From positions 1-64,000 of the forward strand of contig CAZUVR010000010.1 in the NCBI GenBank assembly GCA_964623815.1: a DNA stretch of 64,000 nt, read 5' to 3'. Of the stretch, positions 62,833 through 64,000 are shown one piece after another (position 1 is the stretch's first letter; each line of letters opens with the position of its first letter). The notes beneath the pieces are model-generated. The model did not search any database and was not told the DNA's origin. It saw only the letters and a list, made by a program, of their open reading frames with translations. This DNA comes from Chroococcopsis sp964623815. GTDB taxonomy: Bacteria; Cyanobacteriota; Cyanobacteriia; Cyanobacteriales; Microcystaceae. A program made the translations under genes and the position numbers.

Positions 62833-63429
62833 GTGAATTTAGCAGAAGGCGTTCAAATAGTTTCATTCGGGATTTTAGCCGCCATCATTATCGGCGCGGG
62901 TTTGGGGGTAGTTCTACTCTCTAATATCGTTTACTCGGCATTTCTTTTAGGGGCGGTGTTCATCAGCATCGCCGGTATGTACATTTTATTAAACGCGGAT
63001 TTCGTAGCGGCAGCTCAAGTTCTGATCTACGTGGGCGCGATCAACGTTCTCATCTTGTTCGCCATCATGTTAGTCAACAAGCGAGAAGATTTCAGCCAGA
63101 TACCCAGGCGTTGGGTGCGTCAGGGGGCCACTGGATTAGTCTGCGTCGGGTTATTCGTGCTTCTGGCGACTATGGTGTTGATCACTCCCTGGTCATTATC
63201 CGGCGTTTCTCCCGCCGTCGTTCGCAATACTTTAGTAGATCTCGCTAAACACTTCTTTAGCGATTTTCTCTTACCTTTTGAATTAGCTTCCGTACTCTTG
63301 TTAATGGCTATGGTGGGCGCGATCATCATCGCCCGTCGGGATTTGATCCCCGAAGTTCCTACCGAACTACCCACATCTACCCCTTTAACTCTGCCTGAAA
63401 GGCCCAGAGAATTAACCGCTCCTAAATAG
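62833..63429 (+). CDS. ndhG: NAD(P)H-quinone oxidoreductase subunit 6 (NuoJ type)
   Basis: This 198-residue membrane subunit starts at GTG 62833, with AAGGAGAA about 10 bases upstream. It contains five hydrophobic helices and the NuoJ motif FVAAAQVLIYVGAINVLILF. It follows ndhI by 48 bp and precedes ndhE by 15 bp. Confidence 0.95.
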   Translation: MNLAEGVQIVSFGILAAIIIGAGLGVVLLSNIVYSAFLLGAVFISIAGMYILLNADFVAAAQVLIYVGAINVLILFAIMLVNKREDFSQIPRRWVRQGATGLVCVGLFVLLATMVLITPWSLSGVSPAVVRNTLVDLAKHFFSDFLLPFELASVLLLMAMVGAIIIARRDLIPEVPTELPTSTPLTLPERPRELTAPK

Positions 63430-63444
63430 TCGCTCAGAGGTGTT

Positions 63445-63756
63445 ATGCAAATACAATTAGAATATTTTTTACTCCTGGCAGCCGCCCTATTCTGTATCGG
63501 AATCTACGGCTTAGTTACTAGCAGGAACGCGGTTCGAGTTCTCATGTCGATCGAATTGATGTTAAATGCAGTGAACATCAACTTGATGGCTTTCTCTAAC
63601 TATCTCGACCCTTCTAATATTAAAGGTCAAGTATTTACGGTGTTCGTGATTACCGTCGCTGCCTCGGAAGCCGCCGTCGGCCTTGCTATCATCCTCGCCA
63701 TCTATCGTAACCGTAATACGATCGATATGGAGCAATTCAACCTCCTCAAATGGTAA
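63445..63756 (+). CDS. ndhE: NAD(P)H-quinone oxidoreductase subunit 4L (NuoK type)
   Basis: The 103-residue protein has three helices; glutamates in SIELMLNAVNINLMAF and AASEAAVGLAIILAIYR are the membrane-embedded proton-path residues of NuoK. It closes the ndhAIGE operon and is followed by a hairpin terminator. Confidence 0.95.
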   Translation: MQIQLEYFLLLAAALFCIGIYGLVTSRNAVRVLMSIELMLNAVNINLMAFSNYLDPSNIKGQVFTVFVITVAASEAAVGLAIILAIYRNRNTIDMEQFNLLKW

Positions 63757-63782
63757 CCCCATTTATTAACTAATTTTTATCG

Positions 63783-63812
63783 GTCATCGGCATCATCCCG
63801 ATGACTATTTTT
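63783..63812 (+). terminator. Intrinsic terminator of the ndhAIGE operon
   Basis: GTCATCGG (63783-63790) pairs perfectly with CCGATGAC (63798-63805) around a 7-base loop (CATCATC), followed by TATTTTTA. It lies 27 bp after the ndhE stop. Confidence 0.8.
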
Positions 63813-63889
63813 ATGTGCTGGCACCGGTCTTGACTTTAATCGTTATCGGTGACTATGATATGGCAGATCTATAATAAATTTCTAATATA

Positions 63890-64000
63890 ATGTCCCAACC
63901 TATACTATCAATTGTTATCCCGACTCGTGAAGGATTTAGCGACCATTGGATAACGCAATTATTAAAAGTTAAAGGGGAAGTCGAATTTATCCTCGTTCAT
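63890..64000 (+). CDS. Glycosyltransferase family 2 N-terminus (runs off the right edge)
   Basis: From ATG 63890 there are 37 open codons to the last base, MSQPILSIVIPTREGFSDHW and then EFILVH, the beginning of a GT2 domain (SIVIPT near the start). The rest lies beyond the window, so no activity can be assigned. Confidence 0.7.
   Translation, partial: MSQPILSIVIPTREGFSDHWITQLLKVKGEVEFILVH

Noticed and set aside
1..64000. tRNA, rRNA, transposase or prophage genes
   Set aside because: I looked for T-loop-like GGTTCGAATC words, IS-type inverted repeats and integrase-like frames in the intergenic DNA and found none I could support.

Overview
The window is chromosomal DNA of a cyanobacterium. 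The evidence is the ndhA-ndhI-ndhG-ndhE cluster of the photosynthetic NDH-1 complex, a menF/menA naphthoquinone (phylloquinone or plastid-type quinone) gene pair, cyanobacteria-restricted families (DUF1517, DUF3747, Asr1405/Asl0597), about twenty copies of the HIP1 octamer GCGATCGC, and heptamer-type short tandem repeats between genes. I saw no rRNA, tRNA, CRISPR array, transposase or prophage. The species cannot be fixed from the sequence alone.

Layout. 1-9144 is a surface-polysaccharide locus: a LIC_10190-type membrane protein running off the left edge, a GT2 glycosyltransferase cut by an in-frame TAG, a minus-strand operon (GT2, polysaccharide pyruvyl transferase, sulfotransferase, 2OG-Fe(II) oxygenase), a UDP-galactopyranose-mutase-like flavoprotein and a flippase. 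9145-9637 is non-coding with hairpins. 9638-13345 holds a CadD-type transporter, menF, and divergently menA with a GNAT gene. 13415-23961 is mostly housekeeping: DUF1517, a B12-binding radical SAM protein, RNase II family, a class II aldolase, tsaE, a Uma2 nuclease, a transketolase-like enzyme and Dps. 24174-31420 holds a secreted thioredoxin plus CcdA pair, a beta-CASP metallo-beta-lactamase with unusual N- and C-terminal extensions, a Rieske/PaO-type oxygenase and a fatty acid hydroxylase/sterol desaturase family protein. 31492-37969 holds cysK and a membrane/metal cluster: two DUF202 proteins, two CadD paralogues, a prohibitin and a membrane-anchored SsuA-like binding protein, with a possible TGATAAC operator.

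38282-57886 is the most distinctive part. A SNF2 helicase and a SWIM zinc-finger gene lead into three type IV pilin-like genes and a TPR-like membrane protein. Facing them is a minus-strand run of five consecutive SPINDLY-type (GT41-like) O-GlcNAc transferase paralogues, transcribed behind prfB, which keeps its programmed +1 frameshift. Two neighbouring transferases share a 737-bp stretch that is identical as I read it, and the other two share a near-identical 125-bp 5' tract. The array therefore looks like a diversifying family evolving by gene conversion. I infer, without proof, that it glycosylates surface proteins, perhaps the pilins opposite. 58045-64000 holds murD, a second cysK, a degenerate receiver protein, ndhAIGE and the start of another glycosyltransferase.
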